Of a DNA stretch of 16,664 nt, positions 6,722-14,522 are shown in pieces. The stretch spans positions 1-16,664 of the forward strand of contig JAGKTQ010000041.1 in assembly GCA_021153325.1 (NCBI GenBank). Direction: 5' to 3'. The DNA comes from Lachnospiraceae bacterium (lineage in GTDB: Bacteria > Bacillota > Clostridia > Lachnospirales > Lachnospiraceae). The notes beneath the pieces were generated by a model. That model made no database searches and was not told the DNA's origin. It was given only the letters and a program-made list of their open reading frames with translations. Positions within the stretch are counted from its first letter, which is position 1. Each line of letters begins with the position of its first letter. The position numbers and the translations under genes were made by a program.

Positions 6722-8621
6722 CTATTTGACTTAACCACAAAGCTGCACTGGCATCAGAAGGCATACGAAGATCTCCTCTTGGAGATACGGACACACTTCC
6801 CACTTTCGGTCCATCTGGCAGACAGGATCGTTTAAACTGCTGTGCAAAAAAGCGTCTGTAAAAAGTCTTCAGCCATTTTAAAATCGTTTCTTTATCATAA
6901 ATTCCCTGAAAAGCAAGACAAGCAAGCCGATAAACCTTTTCCGGTTCGCAATTCTGCCTTAACATGTAATAAAGGAAAAAGTCATGTAATTCATAAGGAC
7001 CTACTAAATCTTCCGTTTTTTGAGAGATCACGCCATCAACTGGTGGTAAAAGTTCCGGGCTTACCGGAGTATCTAATACGTCTAAAAGTACTTCTTTAAG
7101 CTCCACATTATTACAGGTATCCGCATAATACTGTACTAAATGGCGCACCAATGTTTTCGGTACTCCAACATTCACTCCATACATAGACATATGATCACCA
7201 TTATACGTTGCCCAGCCAAGTGCCAGCTCCGACATATCCCCTGTTCCAATAACAAGTCCACCTGTCTGATTGGCAATATCCATCAATACCTGCGTTCTTT
7301 CTCTTGCCTGCCCGTTCTCATAAGTCACATCCTGTTTTTCCATATCCTGTCCGATATCTTCAAAATGCTGCAATACTGCCTTTTTGATATCTACTTCTCG
7401 CAATTGCGTTCCAAGTGTTTTGGCAAGCTTGCATGCATTTTCATAAGTTCTGTCTGTAGTACCAAAGCAAGGCATCGTAACCGAAACAATATTTTTTCTG
7501 TCTAATCCAAGCATGTCAAAGGTCCGCACTGTTACAAGTAATGCAAGTGTAGAATCCAGGCCACCTGAAATACCGATCACGGCACTCTTACATCCCGTAT
7601 GCTCATATCGCTTTTTCAGACCATAGGACTGAATCGACAAAATATCATCACAACGCTTATCTCTTGCTTCTCTGTCAGAAGGTACGAAAGGAGTCATTCC
7701 AAACGTTCTTGTGAGAACAGTTTCCTCTTGTTGAAGCTCGAACGGAATCACAAGATACGGCATATTTTCTTCTGCATGGAAAGTATTCATTCTTCTTCTT
7801 TCCATACGCAGTTTATGAATATCTATATCCGCATAAATCGTTTTCCCTTCAAAACGCTTTGCTTCGCATAACAGTGCGCCGTTCTCTGCGATCATACTAT
7901 GTCCGTCAAATACCAGATCCTGCGTAGATTCCCCTTCCCCTGCACTGGCATAAACATAAGCTGCTATCAATCTTGCACTTGCAGAAGTCACTAATCCATT
8001 GCGGTAAACATCTTTGGATACCGTTGCATTAGATGCCGATAAATTCACGATCACATTGGCACCGGCAAGCGCATGTCTCGTACTTGGCGTATTCGGAACC
8101 CATATATCCTCACAAATTTCGCAGGCTACTACCAATCCTTTTACGGCATCACATTCCAATAAAATATTCGTACCAAAAGGAACCATTTCTCCATCAAAAT
8201 AAAAGTCCTCTACGACCTCATTTCCCGGTGTGAAATGTCTTGCCTCATAAAATTCTGCATAATTCGGAATATTTCTTTTAGGAATAAAAGCTAAAACCTC
8301 ACCATCTTTTAAAACGGCTGCTACATTGTAGAGCTTGTTTTCTTTTTCGATTGGCAAGCCGACAAAGATCAAGGCGTCCTTATTCTGTGTATGTGCTGCA
8401 ATATTCAGAAGTTCTTCTTTTGCCTGCTCTAACAAAAGTTCCTGCAAAAATAAATCTCCACAAGTATAGCCCGTGATACAAAGCTCAGGAAAAACGATAA
8501 GTTTCGCTCCTGCTTCGATTGCTTCATCTATTTTTTTACAAATTTCACATGCATTGTATTTTGGGTCTGCCACCTTTATTTGGGGCATCACTGCCGCTGC
8601 TTTTATAAATCCATGTTTCAT
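6711..8621 (-). CDS. nadE: Glutamine-dependent NAD+ synthetase
   Basis: Converts nicotinic acid adenine dinucleotide to NAD+ with ATP, taking ammonia from glutamine. The 636 residues carry both halves of the long form. An N-terminal nitrilase-like glutaminase (~1-290) has the Glu-Lys-Cys triad at Glu46 (F-P-E-L), Lys115 (I-P-K-R-N) and Cys167 (V-A-C-E-I-C-E-D). The C-terminal NAD synthetase domain has the ATP-binding P-loop S-G-G-L-D-S at 352-357. The ATG at 8621 starts M-K-H-G-F-I-K-A-A-A and has AGGAAAGGG upstream inside the end of hslO. A longer frame from 8705 would overlap hslO by almost 80 bases and adds residues not expected in the family. It is the last gene of the operon, five bases behind hslO, and its stop lies within the terminator stem. 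Confidence 0.95.
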   Translation of the reverse strand: MKHGFIKAAAVMPQIKVADPKYNACEICKKIDEAIEAGAKLIVFPELCITGYTCGDLFLQELLLEQAKEELLNIAAHTQNKDALIFVGLPIEKENKLYNVAAVLKDGEVLAFIPKRNIPNYAEFYEARHFTPGNEVVEDFYFDGEMVPFGTNILLECDAVKGLVVACEICEDIWVPNTPSTRHALAGANVIVNLSASNATVSKDVYRNGLVTSASARLIAAYVYASAGEGESTQDLVFDGHSMIAENGALLCEAKRFEGKTIYADIDIHKLRMERRRMNTFHAEENMPYLVIPFELQQEETVLTRTFGMTPFVPSDREARDKRCDDILSIQSYGLKKRYEHTGCKSAVIGISGGLDSTLALLVTVRTFDMLGLDRKNIVSVTMPCFGTTDRTYENACKLAKTLGTQLREVDIKKAVLQHFEDIGQDMEKQDVTYENGQARERTQVLMDIANQTGGLVIGTGDMSELALGWATYNGDHMSMYGVNVGVPKTLVRHLVQYYADTCNNVELKEVLLDVLDTPVSPELLPPVDGVISQKTEDLVGPYELHDFFLYYMLRQNCEPEKVYRLACLAFQGIYDKETILKWLKTFYRRFFAQQFKRSCLPDGPKVGSVSVSPRGDLRMPSDASAALWLSQIETL

Positions 8622-8626
8622 AGATT

Positions 8627-9511
8627 TCAACCCTTTCCTGCTCTCTTCTTTAACTCCTTTAATTCTTCCATACTGAACTGATAAAAAGTATTGCAGAAAT
8701 GACAATTGACTTCAATCGGATTTCCTTCATCGATCATACTCTGTAATTCTTCTTTTCCTACGATAATTAACGCCTTGGCTACTCTATCTTTATCACAATT
8801 ACATTGAAAAGCACATGGCATTTTATCTGTAAATTCTACATCCATTCCTTCCAATACAATTTCCAGAAGCTGTTCCGGACTGTTTCCGGCATCCAGAAGT
8901 GCGGTAACTGAACTTACCTTTGCCAAATTTTCTTCCAATTTGCTAATTATTTCTTCATCCGCAAAAGGCATCAACTGAATGATAAAGCCGCCTGCCTGCT
9001 TCACTGTATTGTCTTTGTTCATCAGAACACCAAGTCCAACAGAAGAAGGAACCTGTTCCGAAGTCGCAAAATAATACGCCAGATCATCTCCGATCTCGCC
9101 ACTCTGCAATACAGTCTGCCCTGCGTAAGGCTCTTTTAATCCCATATCCTTGATCACATTCAAAAAGCCTTTTCCTACAGCGCCTCCTACATCCAGCTTT
9201 CCCTTTGCATTTGGTGGCAGCATGACCTGTGGCTCATTCGCATAACCTTTCACGTTTCCTTTGGAATCCGCTGTCACAGTAATGCCGTTTACCGGTCCAT
9301 CTCCACGCACCTGCAATGTTAAAAGGTCATTGTCGCCTTTTAACATTGTTCCCATCATGGCTGCACCCGTTAAAAGTCTGCCAAGTGCTGCTGTCACGAC
9401 CGGACTTGTATTATGTGCGGTTCTTGCTGTTTCTACTGTCTCTCTTGTCACACATGCAAACGCGCGTATTTGTGCATTCGCTGCGGTTGCTCTTACGATA
9501 TAATCTGCCAT
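8627..9511 (-). CDS. hslO: Redox-regulated chaperone Hsp33
   Basis: Holds unfolding proteins during oxidative stress in the cytoplasm; it is switched on when its zinc-bound cysteines oxidise. The 294-residue length is normal for Hsp33. The C-terminal redox switch is intact: Cys237-x-Cys239 (C-N-C) and Cys270-x-x-Cys273 (C-H-F-C), with one further cysteine at 233. The N-terminal domain shows the expected L-T-L-Q-V-R-G-D-G-P and G-Y-A-N-E-P segments and the S-G-E-I-G-D-D-L-A-Y-Y-F strand (137-148). GGAGAG precedes the ATG. It sits 41 bases behind the methyltransferase and five bases before nadE, whose ribosome binding site it contains. Confidence 0.95.
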   Translation of the reverse strand: MADYIVRATAANAQIRAFACVTRETVETARTAHNTSPVVTAALGRLLTGAAMMGTMLKGDNDLLTLQVRGDGPVNGITVTADSKGNVKGYANEPQVMLPPNAKGKLDVGGAVGKGFLNVIKDMGLKEPYAGQTVLQSGEIGDDLAYYFATSEQVPSSVGLGVLMNKDNTVKQAGGFIIQLMPFADEEIISKLEENLAKVSSVTALLDAGNSPEQLLEIVLEGMDVEFTDKMPCAFQCNCDKDRVAKALIIVGKEELQSMIDEGNPIEVNCHFCNTFYQFSMEELKELKKRAGKG

Positions 9512-9552
9512 ATTTTCTCTCCATTTTCTTCATGATAACAAACGAAGAATAC

Positions 9553-10320
9553 TTAATCCTTCTGCTTATTTATTTCCTTTGCGATCACATAGATGCGTTC
9601 ACTTACTTCGGTGACTTCTTCCCGCGTATCTGCATCCAGTGCCCGAACAAATTTCATGCCTGCTGCCTCTACCAGTTCTTTCATCTGTGCAAGCGTATAA
9701 CCTCTCTGATAATGTGTCTCTGTAAATCGGCGGAACATATCCTGCTCTTCTTTTACAAAAATCGTCAGATCATACTCATTGATCTGCTCTTCTTCATGAT
9801 AAAAATTATCCCAGATAAAACTGCATTCTTCTCTGTTTTCTGCGATGGTTGTATCACCGATAATTTCCTCATATTTATAAACGGTATTAAAATCAAAAAT
9901 AAAAATTCCACCGGGATCCAAATAATTATTTACCAATTGGAAGGTCTGTAAAAGGTCTTTCTCCGAAAGCAGATAATTTAAGGAGTCGCACACGCTGACA
10001 ACTGCTTTTACTGTACCATACAGTTCAAATTCCCGCATATCCTGACACAAATATAAAATATCTTTTTCTCTGTTAGACCCTTCCCTTTTTTCCATGGCAA
10101 TGTTCAACATCTCTGCAGAATTATCCACTCCGATCATGTCAAATCCTGCATCCGCTAAAAGCTCGGTAAGGGAGCCCGTGCCACAGCCTAACTCCAGCAC
10201 AAGCTCCCTCTCAATACCAAAATCCTTTAAAATATTTATTAGAAACGCACTCCATTCCTGATAAGGCGTTTCGTCCATAAACGTATCATATACTCTTGCA
10301 AAATCTGTATATGCGTCCAT
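9553..10320 (-). CDS. Class I SAM-dependent methyltransferase, substrate unknown
   Basis: A 255-residue cytoplasmic enzyme with a Rossmann-type SAM site: motif I V-L-E-L-G-C-G-T-G-S (41-50) followed by the acidic ribose-binding end G-V-D-N-S-A-E-M-L, then D-M-R-E-F-E and the D-F-N-T-V-Y segment typical of small-molecule methyltransferases. Nothing visible identifies the acceptor. The ATG at 10320 lies one base beyond the stop of the DUF368 gene and has AGGTG six bases upstream, supplied by the last codons of that gene. A GTG nine bases earlier is possible but sits on that ribosome binding site. Tight coupling to the polyprenyl-phosphate transporter gene is suggestive but does not prove a shared pathway. 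Confidence 0.88.
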   Translation of the reverse strand: MDAYTDFARVYDTFMDETPYQEWSAFLINILKDFGIERELVLELGCGTGSLTELLADAGFDMIGVDNSAEMLNIAMEKREGSNREKDILYLCQDMREFELYGTVKAVVSVCDSLNYLLSEKDLLQTFQLVNNYLDPGGIFIFDFNTVYKYEEIIGDTTIAENREECSFIWDNFYHEEEQINEYDLTIFVKEEQDMFRRFTETHYQRGYTLAQMKELVEAAGMKFVRALDADTREEVTEVSERIYVIAKEINKQKD

Positions 10321-10321
10321 A

Positions 10322-11167
10322 TTAATCACCTAATTTTCTCGCAATAAAAAATCCAATCACAAAAGTAACCACACTTGTTAATACAGTAACGACTGTAATC
10401 GTTCCAAAATTACTCATCAATAAAATAGCAAATGGGGAAGCTGCGATCAATCCGATAATTGCCCAGTATGCATATAATGGGAATTTCTCAAATACTATCT
10501 CAACCACTTTTGCGATAGCAAAAATTCCGAGTACTACACCAATTCCAAATGGACATAATATGCAAAAGCCTGACCAGATTCCTGCAAAATCTAATGCAAC
10601 CAATGCTTTCATAAAGCTATTGATCGTCTCAATGATCGGATTATAATAGCCAAGCAGCATCAGCATCATAGAACCACTTACACCCGGAATTACCATCGTT
10701 GCAGATGCAATAACACCTACACCAAATAATTTGATAATAGCCATAACACTCATCGATAAATCTGCTGCCTTTCCTTCTGCAGAACCAATTGCCGCACTGC
10801 CGACTACAACGGCAAAGAAAATCAGAAAAGCAATAATATAGCCCGGTTTTACTTTCTCACCTTTTACCTTATTTGTCATTGCTGGAAGACCACCTAAGAT
10901 CAATCCAATAAATAAAAGATTTGTCTGCGCTGGAATCACGTCAAACATTTTTTCAATGACAAAGGATAAGCCCACAATACCAAGTGCTGCGCCGATCAAA
11001 ATAGGAAGTAAAACAGAAAGGCTCTTTTTAAATTCCTTGAATAAATGTGTGATAGAGTGAATCAATGCATCGTAAATTCCCATCGAAACCATCATAGTTC
11101 CGCCACTTACACCCGGAACAATATTGGCAATACCAACTACGACTCCCTTTAAAATATTTTTAATCAT
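10322..11167 (-). CDS. popT: DUF368 membrane protein, probable polyprenyl-phosphate transporter PopT
   Basis: A 281-residue polytopic membrane protein of the DUF368 family. Family members have been reported to return undecaprenyl phosphate across the membrane for reuse in peptidoglycan and other envelope polymers, alongside DedA proteins. The internal duplication is easy to see: P-G-V-S-G-G-T (18-24) and P-G-V-S-G-S (161-166) each follow a hydrophobic stretch and precede an M-rich helix ending in G-x-Y, giving two related half-units. About eight to ten hydrophobic segments cover most of the chain. AGGAG lies seven bases before the ATG, inside the end of hisC, and the two genes overlap by eight bases. 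The transport role here is family knowledge, not shown by the sequence itself. Confidence 0.88.
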   Translation of the reverse strand: MIKNILKGVVVGIANIVPGVSGGTMMVSMGIYDALIHSITHLFKEFKKSLSVLLPILIGAALGIVGLSFVIEKMFDVIPAQTNLLFIGLILGGLPAMTNKVKGEKVKPGYIIAFLIFFAVVVGSAAIGSAEGKAADLSMSVMAIIKLFGVGVIASATMVIPGVSGSMMLMLLGYYNPIIETINSFMKALVALDFAGIWSGFCILCPFGIGVVLGIFAIAKVVEIVFEKFPLYAYWAIIGLIAASPFAILLMSNFGTITVVTVLTSVVTFVIGFFIARKLGD

Positions 11168-12227
11168 TTTCTGCTCCTTTCAAATAAGCCGTAAGCTCTC
11201 TAATCAGTATTTCCATTTCTTTGTCTGTTCCTATGGAAATACGCAAATAATTATCAATTCTTGGTTTCTTAAAATAACGAACAAAAATATCCTTTGACTT
11301 TAAGTAATTAAAAATATCTTCTGCTTTTCTTTCCTTATGTGTAGCAAAAATAAAATTGCTCTTGGAATCTTCGAAAGAAAATCCTAGCTTTTTCAATTCC
11401 TCTTTTGTCCATTCTCTTGTCTTTACTACTTTGCCCGTAATTTCTTTAAAATACTCATCATCCTTTACAGCTGCTGCACCAAGCTGTATGGTAAGGCTGT
11501 CCATCGTATAAGAATTAAAAGAAAATTTGGCATCATTCAAATAAGAAATCAGCTTCTCATTTCCGATCGCGAAACCAATACGGCTGCCTGCCATTGCTCT
11601 TGATTTTGAAAAAGTTTGTACCACAAGCACATTCTCATATTTTTCGAGCAGTGGAAGTGCGCTTTCTCCGCCAAAATCTATGTACGCTTCATCAACAATA
11701 ACAACAACATCCTGATTTGCTTTTATAATTTCTTCTATATGATCTAAAGATTCCAATATTCCCGTTGGTGCATTTGGATTCGGGAAAATGACCCCACCGT
11801 TCTCTACTTTGTAATCCTCAGGCACAATACGGAAATCCTCACTTAAAGGAATCGTTTTATACGGAATCTTAAAAAGCTCTGCCCACACATCATAAAAGGA
11901 ATAGGTAATATCAGGGAATAGAATTGGTCTGTCGCTATTAAAAAACGTCAAGAACGACATTGCCAATACATCATCAGAACCAACTCCGACAAAAACCTGT
12001 TCCTTTTTTACTCCATAATATTCTGCCAGTGCTTCTGCCAAAGCAGTAGCCTGTGTATCAGGATACAATCTTAATTTGCTATAATCAAATTCCCTCATTA
12101 CCTTTTCCACACCGGGCGCCGGAGGATAAGGACACTCATTTGTATTTAACTTGACCATGTCCGGACGATTCGGCTGCTCACCAGGTACATATGGAACTAC
12201 TTTTCTGACATTCTCTTCCCATTTCAT
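11160..12227 (-). CDS. hisC: Histidinol-phosphate aminotransferase
   Basis: A PLP-dependent fold type I aminotransferase that converts imidazole acetol-phosphate and glutamate to histidinol phosphate in histidine synthesis. From the ATG at 12227 it has 355 residues. Visible are L-N-T-N-E-C-P-Y-P-P near the start (substrate entry), P-N-P-N-A-P-T-G at 149-156, V-D-E-A-Y-I-D-F with Asp179, the PLP lysine Lys208 in T-F-S-K-S-R-A-M-A-G, and Arg216. The ATG is preferred over a GTG 36 bases upstream because that GTG lies inside a stable hairpin (12257-12284) and lacks a ribosome binding site; the ATG has only a modest AAGAG. No other his genes are nearby, so a related aminotransferase activity on aromatic or other substrates cannot be excluded. 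First gene of the operon that runs to nadE. Confidence 0.9.
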   Translation of the reverse strand: MKWEENVRKVVPYVPGEQPNRPDMVKLNTNECPYPPAPGVEKVMREFDYSKLRLYPDTQATALAEALAEYYGVKKEQVFVGVGSDDVLAMSFLTFFNSDRPILFPDITYSFYDVWAELFKIPYKTIPLSEDFRIVPEDYKVENGGVIFPNPNAPTGILESLDHIEEIIKANQDVVVIVDEAYIDFGGESALPLLEKYENVLVVQTFSKSRAMAGSRIGFAIGNEKLISYLNDAKFSFNSYTMDSLTIQLGAAAVKDDEYFKEITGKVVKTREWTKEELKKLGFSFEDSKSNFIFATHKERKAEDIFNYLKSKDIFVRYFKKPRIDNYLRISIGTDKEMEILIRELTAYLKGAEND

Positions 12228-12256
12228 CCTGTTTTCTCTTTTCTTTATCAAAATTT

Positions 12257-12284
12257 CAGCCACTTAAGAACCCTTAAGTGACTG
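12257..12284 (-). promoter_or_regulatory. 12-bp hairpin in the hisC leader
   Basis: CACTTAAG/CTTAAGTG with four loop bases is extended by a U-G wobble and CAG/CTG to a 12-bp stem. It lies between the predicted transcription start (about 12298) and the hisC ATG, about 30 bases before it. No U-run follows on the minus strand, so it is not a terminator there. It may protect the 5' end of the messenger or be a protein-binding dyad. Confidence 0.5.
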
Positions 12285-12304
12285 ATTTATAAAATTGCTC
12301 CCTT

Positions 12305-12333
12305 ATTATATTATGAAAATTCTGGATATGCAA
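12305..12333 (-). promoter_or_regulatory. Promoter of the hisC-popT-methyltransferase-hslO-nadE operon
   Basis: A perfect TATAAT (12305-12310) lies 17 bases from TTGCAT (12328-12333) on the minus strand. It is the only strong promoter seen ahead of the five tightly spaced genes. Confidence 0.65.
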
Positions 12334-12369
12334 GTGTTGACGTTTTTTGTCCGTCACGGTAATCTTACA

Positions 12370-12879
12370 CTATTGCATCCACTGCTGTGAATTGCCATAC
12401 TCATTGCCATTTTGTAATTCGTTTGTTTCCACAGTGCTTCTGCTCTTTTTGAAAGCTTCAAATACTGTACTGGCAGCGCCAACAACCATCAGCAAATAAC
12501 CCATTATCAAATCATAAACAACTGCATCCTTGATTTCGTCATATTCCATAAATTCTGGCACAGACTGTACAGCTTCCATGAATGTCATATGTGTAAAGAC
12601 TGTATCATATGTTTTATAGATCTCGACTGCCAGACTCAGATGCTCTGCCACTAAGACCATAGCAATAGAAACAAGACAAGAAATGATAATTCCCTTTGTA
12701 TCCAATGCTCTTCCGAATAATTTGTATCCTTGCATAGCACAGACTACCATAAGAAGTCCTGCCAATGCGCTTATATATCCTGCCTGACTGATCAGTACCC
12801 ACACGGCTACACCGATTAATGATCCAAGAACTGCGCCTATAATACCTCCGATAATATTACTTTTCTTCCTTTTGTACAT
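12370..12879 (-). CDS. Small four-helix membrane protein, unknown function
   Basis: I do not recognise this 169-residue protein. Four hydrophobic segments are visible at ~9-30 (Gly-rich, G-G-I-I-G-A-V-L-G-S), ~36-52, ~62-84 and ~120-141. A polar loop of about 35 residues between the third and fourth helices contains several Tyr, Met and acidic residues, and the hydrophilic C-terminal tail is Asn/Gln-rich, ending W-M-Q. The basic start (Y-K-R-K-K) suggests a cytoplasmic N-terminus. AGGAGG lies ten bases before the ATG and a TATAAT-containing promoter is just upstream, so it appears to be transcribed on its own. hisC, with its own promoter, follows after 143 bases. Confidence 0.8.
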   Translation of the reverse strand: MYKRKKSNIIGGIIGAVLGSLIGVAVWVLISQAGYISALAGLLMVVCAMQGYKLFGRALDTKGIIISCLVSIAMVLVAEHLSLAVEIYKTYDTVFTHMTFMEAVQSVPEFMEYDEIKDAVVYDLIMGYLLMVVGAASTVFEAFKKSRSTVETNELQNGNEYGNSQQWMQ

Positions 12880-12931
12880 TTGTTGTTTTCCTCCTCATAA
12901 GTTCGTACATTGACACATAATATCCGCCGTT

Positions 12932-12960
12932 ATTATATCATGAAGCTATGACTTAGAAAA
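12932..12960 (-). promoter_or_regulatory. Promoter of the 12370-12879 gene
   Basis: A perfect TATAAT (12932-12937) on the minus strand, with a weak -35 TTTTCT (12955-12960) 17 bases upstream. It lies about 50 bases ahead of the ATG and directly behind the stop of the preceding gene. Confidence 0.5.
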
Positions 12961-12979
12961 AACAACTTATTTCCTATTT

Positions 12980-13387
12980 TTATTGTAATCCTGTTTTAAA
13001 TTGAATTGTTTTTTTGATAGCATACCGTTTTTTTCCGGAAGGCAGTTCAAGAACCATCTCTTCCATATAATGATCTTTCGCAAAATAACGGGGTATCCGC
13101 AGAACATAATAAATAGACTCCGACTGTTCCAAGAAATGCTTTGGCATTTTCACAAGAAATTTCCCTTTTTCTTCCCTTATATACAAATTCCCCAAGAGCT
13201 TCTTTTGCCCCTTGGGCATAACATAATAAACAACGACACAACGACTGTCCAAGCACAGACCCAATATAATACAGAAAAATGCCACCATGCAAAGAAGCAT
13301 CACTTCCATTCCTCTCCCTGCCTGACATATTTCTTCCCCCGTTTTTGAAAAGACCATGTTGAAAAATTCTTTGATCATTTCGTACAT
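12980..13387 (-). CDS. Small single-pass membrane protein, unknown function
   Basis: Unrecognised. From the ATG at 13387 it has 135 residues: a short amphipathic start, one transmembrane helix at ~28-47 (V-M-L-L-C-M-V-A-F-F-C-I-I-L-G-L), then a basic soluble domain of ~85 residues with alternating hydrophobic positions that could be a small beta-rich fold (L-L-G-N-L-Y-I-R, F-L-V-K-M-P-K-H, Y-Y-V-L-R-I-P-R, M-V-L-E-L-P-S-G). The domain is likely cytoplasmic or surface-attached; topology is uncertain. The start is a real choice: AAGGAGG lies four bases before this ATG, whereas the same frame also opens at 13450 behind AGGTG. The longer form would put a terminator-like hairpin (13409-13437) inside the coding region, so the shorter form is preferred. 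Confidence 0.7.
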   Translation of the reverse strand: MYEMIKEFFNMVFSKTGEEICQAGRGMEVMLLCMVAFFCIILGLCLDSRCVVVYYVMPKGQKKLLGNLYIREEKGKFLVKMPKHFLEQSESIYYVLRIPRYFAKDHYMEEMVLELPSGKKRYAIKKTIQFKTGLQ

Positions 13388-13402
13388 AATACCTCCTTCA
13401 AC

Positions 13403-13437
13403 AAAAAACTGCCATGGATAGAAACTATCCATGACAG
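13403..13437 (-). terminator. Intrinsic terminator or attenuator ahead of the small membrane protein gene
   Basis: On the minus strand a 13-bp stem (CTG-T-CATGGATAG with CTATCCATG-G-CAG, one T-G wobble, loop TTT) is followed immediately by six Ts (13403-13408). It lies 69 bases beyond the glycosyltransferase stop and nine bases before the AAGGAGG that serves the ATG at 13387. It may simply end the upstream operon, or it may act as an attenuator for the gene that follows. Confidence 0.75.
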
Positions 13438-13487
13438 ACTCATAATTCATCTCTTCACCTATGCAATTTATTTATCGGGATGAAATC

Positions 13488-13516
13488 AGTATAACACAAA
13501 TTTTCTTATCCTTCCA
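13488..13516 (-). promoter_or_regulatory. Possible extended -10 promoter at the end of the glycosyltransferase gene
   Basis: TGTTATACT on the minus strand (-10 TATACT at 13488-13493, TG one base upstream) with a poor -35 TGGAAG (13511-13516) at 17 bases. Transcripts would start near 13481, cross the hairpin at 13409-13437, then reach the ATG at 13387. Confidence 0.35.
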
Positions 13517-14510
13517 GCTCTTTTCTATAACAGTCTGCAAGTTCTGCATTTCCGCATATTTCATAGCACTCTGCCAATGCCCTTAACGGCAGTTCTCTTC
13601 CGTATTTGATATTTAAAATACATTCTGTCTCATAGGCCGCATTATAAAACCAAAGAATAGCTTCTTCATAATCTTCTATGCTCCTATAATAACTGCCAAG
13701 CTCATAACAGATTTCTGCACATCCATCAGCAGCAACATTTTTTAAAGCATATTTGAAAAATGTTGGAATATTACCTAACAGTCGATTTCCTCTTGCTGCT
13801 ACGCAACATGCCTCTTTCATCTCATCAAGACTACGAGTACCATCCATTGCGGAACGTTCAAAGAAAGATACGGCTCGCATACAATCTTCATCGCTGCCTG
13901 ATACGAATAATTCCTTGGCATACAGATTGTGAAGCCTTTTGGATAATGTTTTTCCTTCTTTAATAATACGTTCAAATGCTGCAATATCTCTGGAAGTATG
14001 GCTTTGTTCCGGTTTGTGGATAATAACGACATCACTGTCATAAATGACCGGCTCTAAAATGATCGTCTCATGGATCGGCTCATTCCACTGAAAAGTGCGG
14101 ACTCTTTTAAACAACTTGGGCCGCAGTTCCTCATCAAAATTATAAATAGTACCAAATTCCAATTGATTGGCATATTTCATCTGCACAATGTCAATTTCCG
14201 GAAGTATGGCAGCTTTCAACTGTCGAAACCGCTGCCTGTTCTCTTCATCCAAAATCTCATCCGCATCCGCAGAATAAATATAGTCACATCCTGCTTTTGA
14301 AAATGCATAATTTCTTGCATCCGAGAAACTGCCTGTCCATACAAAATCATAAATTTTATCGGTATATTTTTGGGCAATCTCTTTCGTTCTGTCTTCGGAA
14401 CCCGTATCTACAATGATGATTTCATCCATCAGATCTGCCACACTGTTCAAACAGCGTTCCAAAACACGTTCCTCATTTTTTACTATCATGCATAAGCTGA
14501 ATGTGACCAT
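13506..14510 (-). CDS. Family 2 glycosyltransferase with C-terminal helical (TPR-like) repeats
   Basis: A 334-residue cytoplasmic enzyme. The N-terminal ~230 residues form a GT-A domain of family 2: S-L-C-M-I-V-K-N-E-E (5-14), I-I-I-V-D-T-G-S-E-D-R-T (31-42) for nucleotide binding, S-D-A-R-N-Y-A (63-69), and the metal-binding acidic motif S-A-D-A-D-E (80-85). The remaining ~100 residues are helix-rich with TPR-like spacing (L-G-S-Y-Y-R-S-I-E-D-Y-E-E-A-I-L-W-F, then A-L-A-E-C-Y-E-I). Enzymes of this layout transfer sugars to proteins, peptides or lipids; donor and acceptor cannot be read from sequence. GAGGT lies five bases before the ATG, 12 bases behind the hydrogenase-like chemoreceptor gene, so the two are co-transcribed. 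Glycosylation of a surface or flagellar protein linked to chemotaxis is one possibility but is speculation. Confidence 0.88.
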   Translation of the reverse strand: MVTFSLCMIVKNEERVLERCLNSVADLMDEIIIVDTGSEDRTKEIAQKYTDKIYDFVWTGSFSDARNYAFSKAGCDYIYSADADEILDEENRQRFRQLKAAILPEIDIVQMKYANQLEFGTIYNFDEELRPKLFKRVRTFQWNEPIHETIILEPVIYDSDVVIIHKPEQSHTSRDIAAFERIIKEGKTLSKRLHNLYAKELFVSGSDEDCMRAVSFFERSAMDGTRSLDEMKEACCVAARGNRLLGNIPTFFKYALKNVAADGCAEICYELGSYYRSIEDYEEAILWFYNAAYETECILNIKYGRELPLRALAECYEICGNAELADCYRKELEG

Positions 14511-14522
14511 TTTCTACCTCAT

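Noticed and set aside
8622..8705. An extended nadE start 84 bases further upstream
   Set aside because: It would run deep into hslO, adds residues not expected in the family, and the ATG at 8621 has a good ribosome binding site.
9316..9951. A 211-codon plus-strand open frame opposite hslO and the methyltransferase
   Set aside because: It spans two genuine minus-strand genes, has a low-complexity Leu/Phe/Ile composition, and no ribosome binding site of note.
12333..12371. Inverted repeat TGACG/CGTCA with outer AGTGT/ACACT near the end of the 12370-12879 gene
   Set aside because: Stem of only 5 bp with an A-rich loop on the transcribed strand and no following U-run; it overlaps the hisC -35 and looks accidental.
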